31,451 bases of DNA from contig BFEA01000295.1 of assembly GCA_003427395.1 (NCBI GenBank), forward strand, positions 765,268 through 796,718, read 5' to 3'. The position numbers were made by a program, and so were the translations under genes. Below the pieces are notes generated by a model that was not told where the DNA came from, did not search any database, and worked only from the letters and a program-made list of their open reading frames with translations. Positions 30,870 through 31,451 of the stretch are shown piece by piece. Every line of letters starts with the position of its first letter. Position 1 is the stretch's first letter. The stretch comes from Chara braunii. Its lineage: Eukaryota; Streptophyta; Charophyceae; Charales; Characeae.

Positions 30870-31390
30870 CACTTCAAGACGCCCTTCACCACTTCAGGAT
30901 GCAGTCTGCCTAAACAGGTGGTTTTTAGGGTCCTCGGACCTTTCACTACTTCAGGACTATTCATGTCTGAAAATCTTGAATGGTCTTGAAGTGGTGAAAG
31001 CTCCGAAGACCCTGAAAACCACCTGTTTAGGCAGGCTGCATCCTCAAGTGGTGAAGGGTGGTTTTCATGGTCTTCGAACCTTTCACCACTTCAAGACTAT
31101 CCAGGTCTGGAAATCTTGAATGGTCCTGAAGTGGTGAAAGCTCCGAAGACCCTGAAAACCACCAGTTTAGGCAGGCTACATCCTCAAATGGTGAAGGGTG
31201 GTTTTCATGGTCTTCCGACCTTTCACCACTTAAGGACCATTCAGAATTTTCAGACTGCCTTAAACTCTTACTTCACCACTTCAGGACACCCTTCACCACA
31301 TCAGGATGCAGCCTGCCTAAACAGGTGGTTTTCAGGGTCTTCGGACCTTTCACCACTTCTGAACCATTCAGGATTTTCAGACTGCCAAAA
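30870..31390. repeat. Cluster of alternating inverted repeats with 140-bp tandem period
   Basis: Blocks such as GCAGTCTGCCTAAACAGGTG-GTTTT with GACCTTTCACCACTTCA appear forward (30888-30963, 31057-31105, 31196-31240, 31270-31375) and reverse-complemented (30978-31056, 31118-31195). Neighbouring forward and reverse arms of about 50-75 bases can pair across loops of 15-25 bases. The stretch from GAATGGTC at 30978 recurs almost unchanged at 31118, a 140-bp direct repeat. The cluster continues close to the window end. Reading frames inside are by-products. Confidence 0.9.
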
Positions 31391-31451
31391 ATTCTCACCT
31401 CATAATTTTCATTCCTGAATTTTTAGCTACCTAATAACCGCTTGTGGCAGT

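Noticed and set aside
30744-31418. ORFs inside the inverted-repeat cluster
   Set aside because: They follow the palindromic blocks in both orientations and have no independent protein-like signal.

Overview
The window looks like repeat-dominated nuclear DNA of a eukaryote, probably of the green lineage. It has no operons and no compact bacterial coding. It has long dinucleotide microsatellites ((TA)n, (CT)n, (GA)n, (GT)n), 15.9 kb of satellite DNA, splice-site-like signals and decayed transposase copies. A charophyte or other early-diverging plant is a guess from overall style; nothing here proves the taxon. Two single unresolved bases (N) occur, at 439 and 15059. I found no intact, confidently functional protein gene.

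Layout. 1-810: A/G-rich simple sequence, a GC-rich hairpin and a (TA)n run. 819-3588: a broken DDE-type transposase gene on +, followed by a short acidic ORF. 3784-4021: microsatellites. 4022-6300: several gene fragments, all on -, including a coiled-coil-like fragment followed on its own strand by a 33-base A tract. 6440-7618: purine-rich sequence with a good 5' splice donor, ending in a CTT/CCT pyrimidine tract. 7619-23513: an uninterrupted head-to-tail satellite block made of array A (91 bp, about 130 units), a transitional array A' (about 90 bp), array B (about 91 bp) and array C (92 bp). 23516-24868 and 28770-30168: two direct copies of a roughly 1.35-kb repeat. Between them lie a second copy of the 4.0-kb gene fragment, more microsatellites, a second inverted and more decayed copy of the transposase with its acidic ORF, a stretch open on both strands, and a minisatellite of about 52 bp. 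30170-31451: a duplicated segment around a perfect G-quadruplex motif, and a cluster of alternating inverted repeats.

The most interesting signal is the satellite block. Arrays A, A', B and C differ in sequence, but they share nearly the same period and can be aligned in phase, with intermediate monomers at their borders. This suggests one ancestral ~91-bp satellite that diverged into successive families along a single locus. Array A also has higher-order organisation: superunits of about 2.09 kb in one domain and 1.63 kb in another, plus a chimeric monomer that marks a recombination breakpoint. Most A monomers I read carry the same 22-codon mini-ORF.

The two transposase copies check each other. 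They agree on the catalytic landmarks and on a conserved acidic ORF beginning MLQQ, which follows a stop codon at the same place in both. They also show where each copy is broken. All alignments were made by eye.
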